Assembly: GCA_937974565.1 (NCBI GenBank)
Contig: CALJWL010000066.1
Span: 1 to 58,898, forward strand
Direction: 5' to 3'
From: an uncultured Arenicella sp.
Lineage (GTDB): Bacteria; Pseudomonadota; Gammaproteobacteria; Arenicellales; Arenicellaceae
Length of the DNA stretch: 58,898 bases
Position numbers and translations under genes: made by a program. Within the stretch, counting starts at the first letter, position 1, and each line of letters starts with the position of its first letter. Of this stretch, positions 17,713 to 26,655 are shown in pieces. The notes beneath the pieces were generated by a model, which did not search any database, was not told the origin of the DNA, and saw only the letters and a list, made by a program, of their open reading frames with translations.

Positions 17713-20301
17713 GTGTTAGAAGCCTACCGCGCGCACGTCGCTGAACGTGCAGAAATGGGCATTGTGCCTAAGCCTTTAGATGCGACTCAAGTTGCAGACC
17801 TTATCGAGTTATTGAAAAACCCACCGGCAGGCGAAGAAGAGTTTTTAATGGAGCTGTTTACCGAGCGTGTTCCTGCTGGTGTTGACCAAGCTGCCTATGT
17901 TAAAGCGAGCTTTTTAGCCGCCATTACGACTGGCGAAGCCTCTTCTCCGTTGATTTCCGATGAGCGAGCAACTGAAATTTTGGGCACCATGTTGGGTGGC
18001 TACAATATCCAACCGCTGATTGAGGCGTTGGATAAGCCTCAATTGGCCGATGAGGCGGCAGAGTCGCTCTCACACACCTTGTTGATGTTTGATGCTTTCT
18101 ATGATGTAAAAGAGAAGGCAGACGCAGGCAATGAACACGCTAAAAAGGTAGTGCAGTCATGGGCCGATGCGCAGTGGTTTACCGCAAAAAATAAAGTGGC
18201 CGAAAAAATTACGGTTACGGTTTATATGGTTCCTGGTGAAACGAACACCGATGATTTATCACCAGCACCAGATGCGTGGTCGCGCCCCGATATCCCGTTG
18301 CACGCATTAGCCATGTTGAAAATGCCGCGCGAAGGGTTTGATGTTAATGGTGACCCATTGGGCAAAATTGAAGAACTTAAGAAAAAAGGTCATCCAGTTG
18401 CCTATGTTGGTGACGTGGTAGGCACGGGCTCTTCACGTAAATCAGCCACAAACTCAGTGCTTTGGACGATGGGTGATGATATTCCTCATATTCCTAATAA
18501 GCGTGCAGGTGGTTATTGTTTTGGTAACAAAATTGCCCCTATCTTCTATAACACGATGGAAGATTCCGGTGCTTTGCCTATTGAAATGGACGTTACAAAA
18601 ATGGAAATGGGTGATGTGATTGACGTTTACCCTTATGAAGGTGTGGTGAAACGTCACGGTACTGACGACGTTATTTCAACGTTTGAATTGAAAACCCAAG
18701 TGTTGTTAGATGAAGTGCAGGCCGGTGGTCGCATTCCTTTGATTATTGGCCGTGGCCTGACGGCGAAGGCTCGTGAGTCACTGGGGTTGCCTACATCGGA
18801 CTTGTTCCGCCTACCAGAGCCTGTGAGTGAGTCGGCAAAAGGTTACACATTGGCGCAAAAGATGGTGGGCAAAGCCTGCGGCCTTGACGGCGTTCGACCA
18901 GGTCAATACTGTGAGCCAAAAATGACCACTGTAGGGTCGCAAGACACCACTGGGCCAATGACGCGTGATGAATTGAAAGACTTGGCGTGCTTGGGTTTTA
19001 CCGCCGATTTAACCATGCAGTCTTTTTGCCATACTGCGGCTTACCCGAAACCCGTCGATGTTACAACGCACGCTGAGTTGCCTGATTTCATCATGAATCG
19101 TGGCGGTGTATCGCTTAAGCCTGGTGATGGTATTATCCACTCGTGGTTAAATCGCATGCTATTGCCAGACACCGTTGGTACCGGTGGCGATTCTCACACG
19201 CGCTTTCCTCTGGGTATATCTTTTCCAGCCGGTTCTGGCTTGGTGGCGTTTGCTGCCGCCACTGGGGTGATGCCTCTGGATATGCCTGAGTCGGTCTTGG
19301 TTCGTTTTACAGGGAAAATGCAACCGGGCATCACATTGCGTGATCTCGTTCATGCGATTCCTTACTACGCGATTCAGCAAGGCTTATTAACGGTTGAAAA
19401 AGAAGGTAAGAAGAATATTTTCTCAGGCCGCATTCTTGAAATCGAAGGCTTGTCTCAACTTAAAGTAGAGCAGGCTTTTGAATTGGCGGATGCCTCGGCC
19501 GAGCGTTCAGCGGGCGGTTGCACAATCAAGCTGGATAAAGAACCGATCATTGAATACCTGACGTCTAACATTACCATGCTGAAATGGATGATTGCCGAAG
19601 GGTATGGCGATAAGCGCACGATCTCTCGTCGTATTTTGGCTATGCAAGAGTGGCTAGCAAACCCTGAATTGATGGAAGCCGATGCTGACGCTGAGTACAC
19701 CGAAGTCATCGAAATCAACATGGATGACATTACATCCCCGATTTTATGTTGCCCGAATGACCCTGATGATGCGAAAACATTGTCAGAAGTGCTGAGTGAT
19801 GGCGAAGTAAGCATTGATGAAGTATTTATTGGGTCGTGCATGACGAACATTGGCCATTTCCGCGCAGCGGCCAAGTTGTTTGACGAAATGGGTGAGCCAA
19901 CGCCAACGCGTACTTGGATTGTGCCACCCACTAAGATGGACGAAGCTCAGTTGACCGCCGAAGGCCATTACGCCACGTTTGGTCGCGCAGGAGCGCGAAC
20001 TGAGATGCCAGGTTGTTCGTTATGCATGGGGAATCAAGCACGTGTTGCAGCTAATTCTACGGTTGTATCCACCTCAACGCGTAACTTCCCGAACCGCTTA
20101 GGCGATGGTGCTAATGTGTATCTTGCCTCAGCCGAACTAGCCGCGGTAGCGGCAGTCAAGGGGCGGTTGCCAAGCGTTACCGAGTATTTGGACATTGCAA
20201 AAAATATTGATACGGTGGCGGATGATATCTATAAATACCTAAATTTCAACGAGTTGCCTAGCTATCAAAGCATCGCCGATCAAGTGGTATTAGAAGCGTA
20301 A
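17713..20301 (+). CDS. acnB: Bifunctional aconitate hydratase 2 / 2-methylisocitrate dehydratase
   Basis: This is AcnB, the main TCA-cycle aconitase of gammaproteobacteria, interconverting citrate and isocitrate through a 4Fe-4S centre. It has the AcnB order: an N-terminal HEAT-like domain, a swivel domain (with [16 protein letters not shown]), then the cluster-binding domains. Cluster cysteines are visible in [12 protein letters not shown] and [13 protein letters not shown] set the start at GTG 17713 ([13 protein letters not shown]), which has an ideal GAGGA site and gives 862 residues, matching the family. A longer TTG-started frame from 17656 would add 19 residues unlike AcnB. Confidence 0.96.
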   Translation: MLEAYRAHVAERAEMGIVPKPLDATQVADLIELLKNPPAGEEEFLMELFTERVPAGVDQAAYVKASFLAAITTGEASSPLISDERATEILGTMLGGYNIQPLIEALDKPQLADEAAESLSHTLLMFDAFYDVKEKADAGNEHAKKVVQSWADAQWFTAKNKVAEKITVTVYMVPGETNTDDLSPAPDAWSRPDIPLHALAMLKMPREGFDVNGDPLGKIEELKKKGHPVAYVGDVVGTGSSRKSATNSVLWTMGDDIPHIPNKRAGGYCFGNKIAPIFYNTMEDSGALPIEMDVTKMEMGDVIDVYPYEGVVKRHGTDDVISTFELKTQVLLDEVQAGGRIPLIIGRGLTAKARESLGLPTSDLFRLPEPVSESAKGYTLAQKMVGKACGLDGVRPGQYCEPKMTTVGSQDTTGPMTRDELKDLACLGFTADLTMQSFCHTAAYPKPVDVTTHAELPDFIMNRGGVSLKPGDGIIHSWLNRMLLPDTVGTGGDSHTRFPLGISFPAGSGLVAFAAATGVMPLDMPESVLVRFTGKMQPGITLRDLVHAIPYYAIQQGLLTVEKEGKKNIFSGRILEIEGLSQLKVEQAFELADASAERSAGGCTIKLDKEPIIEYLTSNITMLKWMIAEGYGDKRTISRRILAMQEWLANPELMEADADAEYTEVIEINMDDITSPILCCPNDPDDAKTLSEVLSDGEVSIDEVFIGSCMTNIGHFRAAAKLFDEMGEPTPTRTWIVPPTKMDEAQLTAEGHYATFGRAGARTEMPGCSLCMGNQARVAANSTVVSTSTRNFPNRLGDGANVYLASAELAAVAAVKGRLPSVTEYLDIAKNIDTVADDIYKYLNFNELPSYQSIADQVVLEA

Positions 20302-20358
20302 AACGACTGGCGTTAACACTGTTAAATCTATAGCAACTACTATAGCCGCTTCAACAAC

Positions 20359-20396
20359 AAAAGCCCCAGCCGTGGAAATACGGCTGGGGCTTTTTT
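20359..20396 (+). terminator. Rho-independent terminator of acnB
   Basis: An 11-bp perfect stem (20363-20373 with 20380-20390, GCCCCAGCCGT) around a GGAAAT loop is followed by six T. An A-run on the other side could also serve the minus strand. This is the clearest terminator in the window. Confidence 0.92.
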
Positions 20397-20426
20397 GTGT
20401 TGTGTTTACTTATTAAGCGCGGCTGC

Positions 20427-20567
20427 TCATTGTCTAACCCTCTCAAGAAAATTAGTCTCCGACCAACCCAGTGCGAACCACTTAACACTCCAACGGACAA
20501 CTGGAGTTGATTCGCGATTAAGCTGTTTCCAGACTATTCGAGCGCCATAAACACTGCGGTTTTCTTC
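20427..20567 (-). pseudogene. Decayed IS3-family transposase (OrfB) fragment
   Basis: Reading the minus strand from 20567, about 35 codons give EENRSVYGARIVWKQLNRES followed by TPVVRWSVKWFALG. This closely follows the conserved IS3-family OrfB block [28 protein letters not shown]. A TAA lies in frame a few codons upstream and the frame runs to a TGA at 20427-20429, so only a short remnant survives. No inverted repeats or partner orfA can be recognised. The fragment shows that a transposon once inserted between acnB and the hydrolase gene. Confidence 0.75.
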
Positions 20568-20697
20568 ACACAGTTAGCCCTTTGCCGTGACTTTCTGTTG
20601 TTCAAAGAACAGACTAAAGTCCACCTAAAAGCAGCTTATTGCAAAGGGATTAAAGCGGTTGATCAATCAAGTAGCCAGCACTTTTTAGCGGCCGTGC

Positions 20698-21579
20698 TTA
20701 TTTCTTTATCAATGAGCGGAAAAATCGATCTATGTCTTTGGCCACATCGTCCTCTTTCTTAAACCATGGGTGTAAGTGCGTTACCATGTCGATATGAGAA
20801 AGTTGAGAATAGAGTACCTTTTGGGAGATCACGGCGTTGTTTTGTAATAGCCCAAACAAGCCTTCAGTGTTGTATTGCCCCACTTGAGTGTCGGCCGATG
20901 AGTGAAGCAGAATTATTGGCGGTTCGTTGCCATCGATGTAGTTAAATACATCCATTAGCGGGTAACGTGATTCGGGTCCAAACACCGCTTTGGTCACTTC
21001 CCAATCGGGAATAAAGCTGTAAGGCCCGGCGATGCCAGCCACCCCGCTGATGTCCGACTCGCTTAAACCGACCTCTTTTAAATATTGGTCGTCGGTGCTG
21101 AGCATGGCTACGGTATGCGCGCCAGCGGAATGCCCGGCGAGAAAGAGTTTACTCTGATCGCCGTTGTGCTGCGAAATGTTTTGTTTAACCCACGCTAAGG
21201 CCGCCGCGGCGTCTTGCACAAATGAGGGGAAAGTGGCTTCTGCCGAAGGGTGTTTTATGTAATCGGGCACGACTACGGTATAACCTAAGCGGGTAAACGC
21301 ATCCGCGGCAAATCGATACTGGTCTTTGCGCCCATGCCACCAACTGCCTCCGTGAATGAATATTAGAACGGGTGCGTTTTGAACTTCTTGCGCCGGATAG
21401 ATGTCCAATTTCTGCCAAGGTTTCTCGCCGTAGTTAATATCTGATTTTACTGGGTGTGGGTTGACGACATTGATCGTTGTATTGAGCAGCCACATTCCTC
21501 GATCTCGGTCGCGAATAAACCACACTGACGCAGCAACGAGAACAAGGACGGTTGACAGTGTTATAAGCCATTTTTTCAT
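20698..21579 (-). CDS. Membrane-anchored or exported alpha/beta hydrolase, esterase-like
   Basis: This 293-residue protein has an N-terminal signal anchor (about 4-20) and a carboxylesterase/lipase-type alpha/beta hydrolase domain. The oxyanion motif HGGSW is at 76-80. The nucleophile Ser151 is in GHSAG, and the predicted acid Asp230 and base His262 complete the triad. It likely acts on ester substrates in the periplasm. The start is the ATG at 21579; an upstream extension to 21756 would run into the neighbouring carrier gene and carries no hydrolase features. It may be co-transcribed after that gene, whose stop lies 91 bp upstream. Confidence 0.82.
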   Translation of the reverse strand: MKKWLITLSTVLVLVAASVWFIRDRDRGMWLLNTTINVVNPHPVKSDINYGEKPWQKLDIYPAQEVQNAPVLIFIHGGSWWHGRKDQYRFAADAFTRLGYTVVVPDYIKHPSAEATFPSFVQDAAAALAWVKQNISQHNGDQSKLFLAGHSAGAHTVAMLSTDDQYLKEVGLSESDISGVAGIAGPYSFIPDWEVTKAVFGPESRYPLMDVFNYIDGNEPPIILLHSSADTQVGQYNTEGLFGLLQNNAVISQKVLYSQLSHIDMVTHLHPWFKKEDDVAKDIDRFFRSLIKK

Positions 21580-21670
21580 GTGTTTATTCTGAACTGTATT
21601 TTTCGGGGGTATTGTCGCGCTTTGTTGATTTTTTGATGTGAAAAAATATAAGAATATTCCAAAGAGGCGT

Positions 21671-22987
21671 CTAAATATTGTTTTCCTCCCCAACCGCGTT
21701 TTCTTCGAAGCGGCCACTTTGGGGTTTGCTCTGTAGGCGGTTGAACGCATGACCAAGCCAAAAGGCCGTACTGCACCAAGCCACGCCTAATAGCAAGCTT
21801 ACGCCGGCGATTGTTGAACTTGCACCGGCGATTGATTTTACGGCTGTGTAAATCCAAGCACTTGAGGCGCTGCCAGATCTTAAAACCGTGGTGTCGATGA
21901 AGTTTTTGGCTTTGTACTTTTCTTCTCGTGACACCACATTAAACAGCATTTCACGGGCGGGCTTCATGATGGAGTAGTCGCCAACGCGTCGAAAGACCTC
22001 AAGACAAATCATGATCATGAGTGAGGGGGCGGCGGTGGCGATGCCAAAGCCTAATGTAATGCCAAGAGGAACGATCATTAAAGTCGTTCGAAAGCCCAGC
22101 CATTTTATGATTCGACTGGTAATAAATAACTGAAAAACCAGCACTAATACATTCACAACCAAGTCTATCGTAGCGAACAGTTGGGTGCGCTGCGCAGGGT
22201 TGTTGTAAGTGGCTTCAACCAGCTCGGCCTGACGTATTTGCACAAATGTAATGCTGACTGCGTACAGTAAAATAAAGACGCAGATGCCCATCAGGTAAGG
22301 TGAGCGGTAAATCAAGGTTATGCCACCGATGACGCCGCCTTTTAACGCTTTATCGTTGACTTTGTGGGTGGTTTGAGTGTCATCGTAGCCCTCGTTATTC
22401 CAACGAATGAGCCATAATATCAGCAACAAAGATAATGCGAGTGTAAACGCCGAAATTAATAATAAGGGCGCAAGCCCCACGGTTTCTACTAACGAGCGCG
22501 TTATTATTGGCCCGCAGATAGCCCCAGCTGTTCCGCCTGCCGCAATAAACGCAAACAAACGTTTGGCTTGTTCACGACCAAACACGTCATTCATAAAGCT
22601 CCAGAAGAGTGACACGATAAACATATTGAACACATTTACCCAGATGTAAAACGCTTGAGTGACCGCTGGGGAACGTTGTTCAACGTCGAATAAAAAGTAG
22701 AAGATCACCAAGTGGCTGGCGAAAAAGAGCGTGCAATAAGATAAAAATTGTCGTGTTTTAAAACGAGTGGTTACCCAGCCAAAGAGGGGTGTTAAGAGCA
22801 AAAGAACCACTACGGTAGCCAATAACATCCACTGAATATTGGCTACGCCGTTGGCAATAACCATTTCATCGCGTATGGGTCTGATTATGTAGTAGGAACA
22901 CAGAATTAGGAAAAAATAGGCGCATGAGGCAAACAAAGCCTGTGTTTCTCTGGGTTTTACCGAGACCAAACGCGTTAGAAAATTCAT
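21671..22987 (-). CDS. ATP/ADP-translocase-like (NTP/NDP exchange) MFS carrier
   Basis: This 438-residue, 11-12 helix membrane protein starts with a family-like segment (SYYIIRPIRDEMVIANG) and contains FWSFMNDVFGREQAKRLF and GGTAGAICGP. These features belong to the TlcC/COG3202 group related to the ATP/ADP translocases of intracellular bacteria and plastids, also widespread in free-living Proteobacteria, where the substrate is unproven. The length is normal for the short bacterial forms. It is divergent from the TetR gene (114 bp between starts) and upstream of the exported hydrolase on the same strand. Confidence 0.75.
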   Translation of the reverse strand: MNFLTRLVSVKPRETQALFASCAYFFLILCSYYIIRPIRDEMVIANGVANIQWMLLATVVVLLLLTPLFGWVTTRFKTRQFLSYCTLFFASHLVIFYFLFDVEQRSPAVTQAFYIWVNVFNMFIVSLFWSFMNDVFGREQAKRLFAFIAAGGTAGAICGPIITRSLVETVGLAPLLLISAFTLALSLLLILWLIRWNNEGYDDTQTTHKVNDKALKGGVIGGITLIYRSPYLMGICVFILLYAVSITFVQIRQAELVEATYNNPAQRTQLFATIDLVVNVLVLVFQLFITSRIIKWLGFRTTLMIVPLGITLGFGIATAAPSLMIMICLEVFRRVGDYSIMKPAREMLFNVVSREEKYKAKNFIDTTVLRSGSASSAWIYTAVKSIAGASSTIAGVSLLLGVAWCSTAFWLGHAFNRLQSKPQSGRFEENAVGEENNI

Positions 22988-23066
22988 GTAGTTTCACATT
23001 TGTTGTGTAATGATGGGTGTCACAGTGCAACACCGTGCAAAAATACGCAAGAATTGCAAATAAAAC

Positions 23067-23078
23067 GAACGCTCGTTC
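23067..23078. promoter_or_regulatory. Palindromic candidate operator before the TetR gene
   Basis: GAACG (23067-23071), CT, CGTTC (23074-23078) form a perfect inverted repeat. It sits 24 bp upstream of the TetR start and between the divergent genes, overlapping a likely promoter (TTGCAA upstream, TATTTT downstream). This arrangement is typical of TetR-family autoregulation. Confidence 0.6.
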
Positions 23079-23101
23079 TATTTTTGTGCTAATCTGCATT
23101 C

Positions 23102-23911
23102 ATGACTTCAATGATAGACCTGAAAGAATGTGATAAAACCGACGCCAGTGAGCTGTGTGAATCGCCAGTGGATTTGAGTTCCTTTACGTCATTCTTAGAG
23201 AGTTTTCCATTGCAAGGCGAGCAACTCTACCGCACAGTTTTTGATCGCCACGCTGAAATCATTCAGACTCAGAAGGCTCGTTTTGCTGTTGCAAACTTAG
23301 AAAAAATACTCAGTGCTACCTTCGAAGTATCAGCCGTTTCAGGTTTTGATCGTATGTCTTTGCGTGATTTATCGCGTCAAACTGGCATGAGCATGGGGGC
23401 AATCTACTCTTGCATTAGTAAGAAAGAAGACATCGCTTTAATGGTGGCCGACATTGTGCGTTTGAGCAATGACTTGATTCAACAGCACGCCATGCTAGCG
23501 GGCTCCACTTGGCAGTCGGTGGAGCAAAGCATCAAATTCCATCTTTACGCAAGCACCTTGCTGCAACCTTGGTACTTTTTTCTGTATTTTGAAACGCGCA
23601 GTTTGCCTCAAGCTCAGCAAGAAGAGTCTAAGCAAATTGAGCTGGATGGAATTAACGGTTTCGAGGCACAAATATTAGCCGGTGTGGAGGCTGGCGAGTT
23701 TGCCACTGAAAACGCTCGTACTGTCGCCAACGCCATCGTGGTGTTATTGGAAGATTGGTATTTGAAACCTTGGAAAACCAAGTCCCTCTCTATCAATAAA
23801 GAAGGCCGTTATGAACTGCAGCTCGGTGAAATTGAAGAAAAAATTAATACCTATAACCAGTCGATTATCGAACTGGTGAGAAAACTGTTGGCAACAGACC
23901 GATCTGAATAA
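23102..23911 (+). CDS. TetR/AcrR-family transcriptional regulator
   Basis: This 269-residue regulator has its helix-turn-helix at about 65-110 (FDRMSLRDLSRQTGMSMGAIYSCISKKED in two adjacent pieces), followed by an all-helical ligand domain. It carries an unusual acidic extension of about 55 residues before the DNA-binding domain. It lies 98 bp upstream of an acyl-CoA dehydrogenase on the same strand and divergent from a carrier gene. A palindrome in its own promoter supports autorepression. An acyl-CoA ligand is plausible by context only. Confidence 0.85.
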   Translation: MTSMIDLKECDKTDASELCESPVDLSSFTSFLESFPLQGEQLYRTVFDRHAEIIQTQKARFAVANLEKILSATFEVSAVSGFDRMSLRDLSRQTGMSMGAIYSCISKKEDIALMVADIVRLSNDLIQQHAMLAGSTWQSVEQSIKFHLYASTLLQPWYFFLYFETRSLPQAQQEESKQIELDGINGFEAQILAGVEAGEFATENARTVANAIVVLLEDWYLKPWKTKSLSINKEGRYELQLGEIEEKINTYNQSIIELVRKLLATDRSE

Positions 23912-24009
23912 TATGTATCGAGTCCCTTCCACGAAAGGCCAACCCTATTTTAACTTAAACGTTTGGCTCAAAGCTTGACCAACAAGTTTTATTAACAAGA
24001 GATGTAAAC

Positions 24010-25800
24010 ATGAATTACAAAGTCCCTTTAAAAGACATTAAATTCGTATCTGAACGCGTGTTGGACATGCCAACTCATTACACCAAATTCACCAAAGGTC
24101 AAAACACGGACCCCGACACGTTGGAGGCCATATTTGAAGAAGCTGCTAAATTTTGCGAAAACGAACTTCAGCCTCTTAATAAAGTGGGTGACGAACAAGG
24201 GTGCAAGTTTGAGAATGGTGAAGTCACTACACCAAGTGGCTTCAAAGAAGCGTACACCAGCTTTGTTGACAACGGCTGGCCTGCGCTAACTGGCCCAGTC
24301 GAATACGACGGCCAAGGCATGCCTGAGTCGGTTGGCTTGGTTATGATGGAAATGATGATCGCGTGTAACCACAGTTGGTCCATGTACCCAGGCCTGAGTT
24401 CTGGTGCGATCAAAACAGTTTACACCCATGCTTCGCAAGAAATCAAAGATCGTTTTATGCCGCCGATGGTGGCAGGTACTTGGACTGGCACCATGTGCCT
24501 GACTGAGCCGCACTGTGGTTCAGATCTCGGTTTGTTAAAGACGTACGCTGAAAGCACTAGCGACGACGGCGTTTACAACATAACCGGAAGCAAAATTTTC
24601 ATTTCTTCAGGCGAGCATGATATGGCCGACAATATTGTGCATATTGTGTTAGCTCGTTTGCCAGATGCCCCTGAGGGAATCAAAGGCATTTCATTGTTCT
24701 TAGTGCCTAAATTCAGCGTGAATGACGACGGTTCTATCGGTGATCGCAATGCGGTCACTTGTGGTTCGATTGAAGAAAAAATGGGCATCCACGGCAATTC
24801 AACGTGTGTGATCAATTTTGACGGTGCCAAAGGTTACCTGATCAGTGAACCACACAAAGGCATGCGAGCGATGTTTACGTTTATCAACGAGTCTCGTCTT
24901 GGTGTTGCAATGCATGGCCAAGCGCACTCTGAAGTGTCGTTTCAAAAGGCGTTGTCTTACGCTAAAGATCGTCTTCAGTTCCGTACTAAAGAACGTAAAG
25001 ACGAAAGCAAAGCGGCAGACCCCATCATTGGCCATCCTGATGTGCGGCGTATGTTGCTGACGCAAAAAGCGTTTGCTGAAGGTGGTCGCATGTTAAACAT
25101 GTTTTGTGGGCAGCTGGTCGATATAGAACAATCAAAAGATTTTAGCGAGGCTGAACATGAGCGGGCCGAGACTCTTTTAGCCGTACTTACGCCTATTGCG
25201 AAGGGCTTTTTGTCTGAGACCTCATTAGAAGCCACCAACTATGGCATACAAGTTCTGGGTGGCCACGGTTTTGTTAAAGAGTGGGGAATGGAGCAAGAAG
25301 TTCGTGATGCTCGTATTTCTCAGCTTTACGAAGGCACAACAGGCATCCAAGGTTTGGATTTGCTGGGTCGTAAAATTTTAGGTTCTCGTGGCAAGGTATT
25401 GAAGCCACTAGTTAAAGAAGTGGAAGCGTTCATCAAAGAGAACCGCCGCAACAAGTTCGCCAAGCAGCTTAAACCGTATCTAAGCACTTGGGAGAGTTTG
25501 ACGCGCTCTATTGGCATGTCGGCCATGCGTAATACCGATGAGGTTAATGCGGCCGCGGTGGACTACCTAATGATGGCCGGCTATGTAACTATTGCTTACT
25601 TTTGGGCTAAAGCGGCGGTTGCGGCGGATCAGGCAATCAGCGATGGGGCGTCTGAGCCAGAGTTCTATAAGGCGAAAATTGCCACTGCGGATTTCTATTT
25701 CCAGCGTATTATGCCCCGAGTTTTAGCGCATGAAGCTGCGATTAAAAACGGCGTGGATTCTATGATGGCACTGGATGAAGAACACTTTGTGTTTGTCTAG
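24010..25800 (+). CDS. Acyl-CoA dehydrogenase, FadE5/DmdC-type (about 600 residues)
   Basis: This is a 596-residue flavoenzyme that introduces a double bond into an acyl-CoA and passes electrons to ETF. The FAD-contact blocks CLTEPHCGSDLGLL and ITGSKIFISSGEHD are intact. The catalytic Glu441 lies in QLYEGTTGIQGLDLLGRK, and an extra C-terminal helical domain (about 465-596) marks the long FadE5/DmdC group. Members act on fatty acyl-CoA or on methylmercaptopropanoyl-CoA from dimethylsulfoniopropionate; sequence alone does not decide here. It has its own terminator. The upstream TetR gene is the likely regulator. Confidence 0.9.
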   Translation: MNYKVPLKDIKFVSERVLDMPTHYTKFTKGQNTDPDTLEAIFEEAAKFCENELQPLNKVGDEQGCKFENGEVTTPSGFKEAYTSFVDNGWPALTGPVEYDGQGMPESVGLVMMEMMIACNHSWSMYPGLSSGAIKTVYTHASQEIKDRFMPPMVAGTWTGTMCLTEPHCGSDLGLLKTYAESTSDDGVYNITGSKIFISSGEHDMADNIVHIVLARLPDAPEGIKGISLFLVPKFSVNDDGSIGDRNAVTCGSIEEKMGIHGNSTCVINFDGAKGYLISEPHKGMRAMFTFINESRLGVAMHGQAHSEVSFQKALSYAKDRLQFRTKERKDESKAADPIIGHPDVRRMLLTQKAFAEGGRMLNMFCGQLVDIEQSKDFSEAEHERAETLLAVLTPIAKGFLSETSLEATNYGIQVLGGHGFVKEWGMEQEVRDARISQLYEGTTGIQGLDLLGRKILGSRGKVLKPLVKEVEAFIKENRRNKFAKQLKPYLSTWESLTRSIGMSAMRNTDEVNAAAVDYLMMAGYVTIAYFWAKAAVAADQAISDGASEPEFYKAKIATADFYFQRIMPRVLAHEAAIKNGVDSMMALDEEHFVFV

Positions 25801-25834
25801 ACTTAGACACAACAAACAGTGCTAGAACTGAAGA

Positions 25835-25859
25835 GGCTCGCTTAATTGCGGGCCTTTTT
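25835..25859 (+). terminator. Rho-independent terminator of the acyl-CoA dehydrogenase gene
   Basis: A stem of GGCTCGC (25835-25841) with GCGGGCC (25848-25854), including one wobble pair, encloses a TTAATT loop. Five T follow. It lies 34 bp after the stop. Confidence 0.85.
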
Positions 25860-25989
25860 ACGTTATACGTTGCGGTTAAAGCATTGAGAAATGAATTTTT
25901 AGTCAAGTTGCATGGTTTATCCGCTGGTCTGAATTAGAGTGTGTTCATAACGGTTATCAATGTTGATGACAGAGGTTCTAATTAATTCC

Positions 25990-26457
25990 ATGAAAAAGCC
26001 GATAAAAATCACACATGTGCTGTTAGGGGGCGCTGGGTTGTTCTTGACAAGCGGTTTCATCGCAGCAAATTCAACGGGTCAAAAAAGGGCTGATGGAATG
26101 GCCGCCACCGACAGAGACATTGATCGAAAAGCGAACGTTCAAGCAACGTCAGACCTAAGCACACAATTCACTCAAACGGAACAAAAGAAGGCCGCTATAG
26201 CGGCTTTAGCCGATAAGTTAAACGTGCCGAGTGACGCATTAAACGTAGTGAGTGTTACGTCGGTGGTTTGGGCTTCTGGTGGATTGGGTTGTCCAGAGTT
26301 TGGTAAACAATATACGCAGGCATTGGTGCCAGGGACGCTGATTGTGTTGTCTGACAAACAAGCGCAGTACCGTTTTCATGCGATGGCCGGCGGCAAGCCA
26401 TTTTATTGCCCTGCCCCTAGAAGCCGGGCCCCGGTTAATAATGCGACTGAGCGTTGA
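25990..26457 (+). CDS. Small exported protein with a conserved GLGCP/VPGT core
   Basis: This 155-residue protein has a signal peptide (hydrophobic stretch in LLGGAGLFLTSGFIA). The C-terminal half contains ASGGLGCPEFGKQYTQALVPG, then a YRFHA element and GGKPFYCPAP. I recall the G-LGCP-x-Y-VPG and C-x-P pattern from uncharacterised exported proteins, but I know no function. The two cysteines in that block may form a disulfide. I choose the ATG at 25990 (MKKPIKIT) over 25960 because it gives a proper basic signal-peptide start. Confidence 0.6.
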   Translation: MKKPIKITHVLLGGAGLFLTSGFIAANSTGQKRADGMAATDRDIDRKANVQATSDLSTQFTQTEQKKAAIAALADKLNVPSDALNVVSVTSVVWASGGLGCPEFGKQYTQALVPGTLIVLSDKQAQYRFHAMAGGKPFYCPAPRSRAPVNNATER

Positions 26458-26507
26458 TTGCTCATTTGAAAGCCAATCCTAACCCTTAAACCAGTTAACA
26501 CGAAAAA

Positions 26508-26531
26508 AAGCCGCAAACGTATTTGCGGCCT
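26508..26531 (-). terminator. Terminator of the subtilase gene (minus strand)
   Basis: GCCGCAAA (26510-26517) and TTTGCGGC (26522-26529) form an 8-bp stem with a CGTA loop. Read on the minus strand it is followed by seven T, so it best serves the protease gene ending at 26656. A second stem (26585-26593 with 26611-26619, TAGGCCAAC) lies between them. Confidence 0.8.
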
Positions 26532-26655
26532 TGATTGGTTGAATGTAGAAGCCTTTGCATTATTGGCTCTCTACAGCAAGCGAATAGGCCAACCTCAAAT
26601 AGTGCCTGAAGTTGGCCTAACTTAATTGATAGCAACTTTGATAAATCGCTTACTT

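Noticed and set aside
21580..21756. 59-residue N-terminal extension of the exported hydrolase
   Set aside because: It overlaps the carrier gene and would hide the signal anchor that starts at 21579.
23744..23932. Minus-strand frame over the TetR gene end
   Set aside because: Antisense shadow without a start signal.
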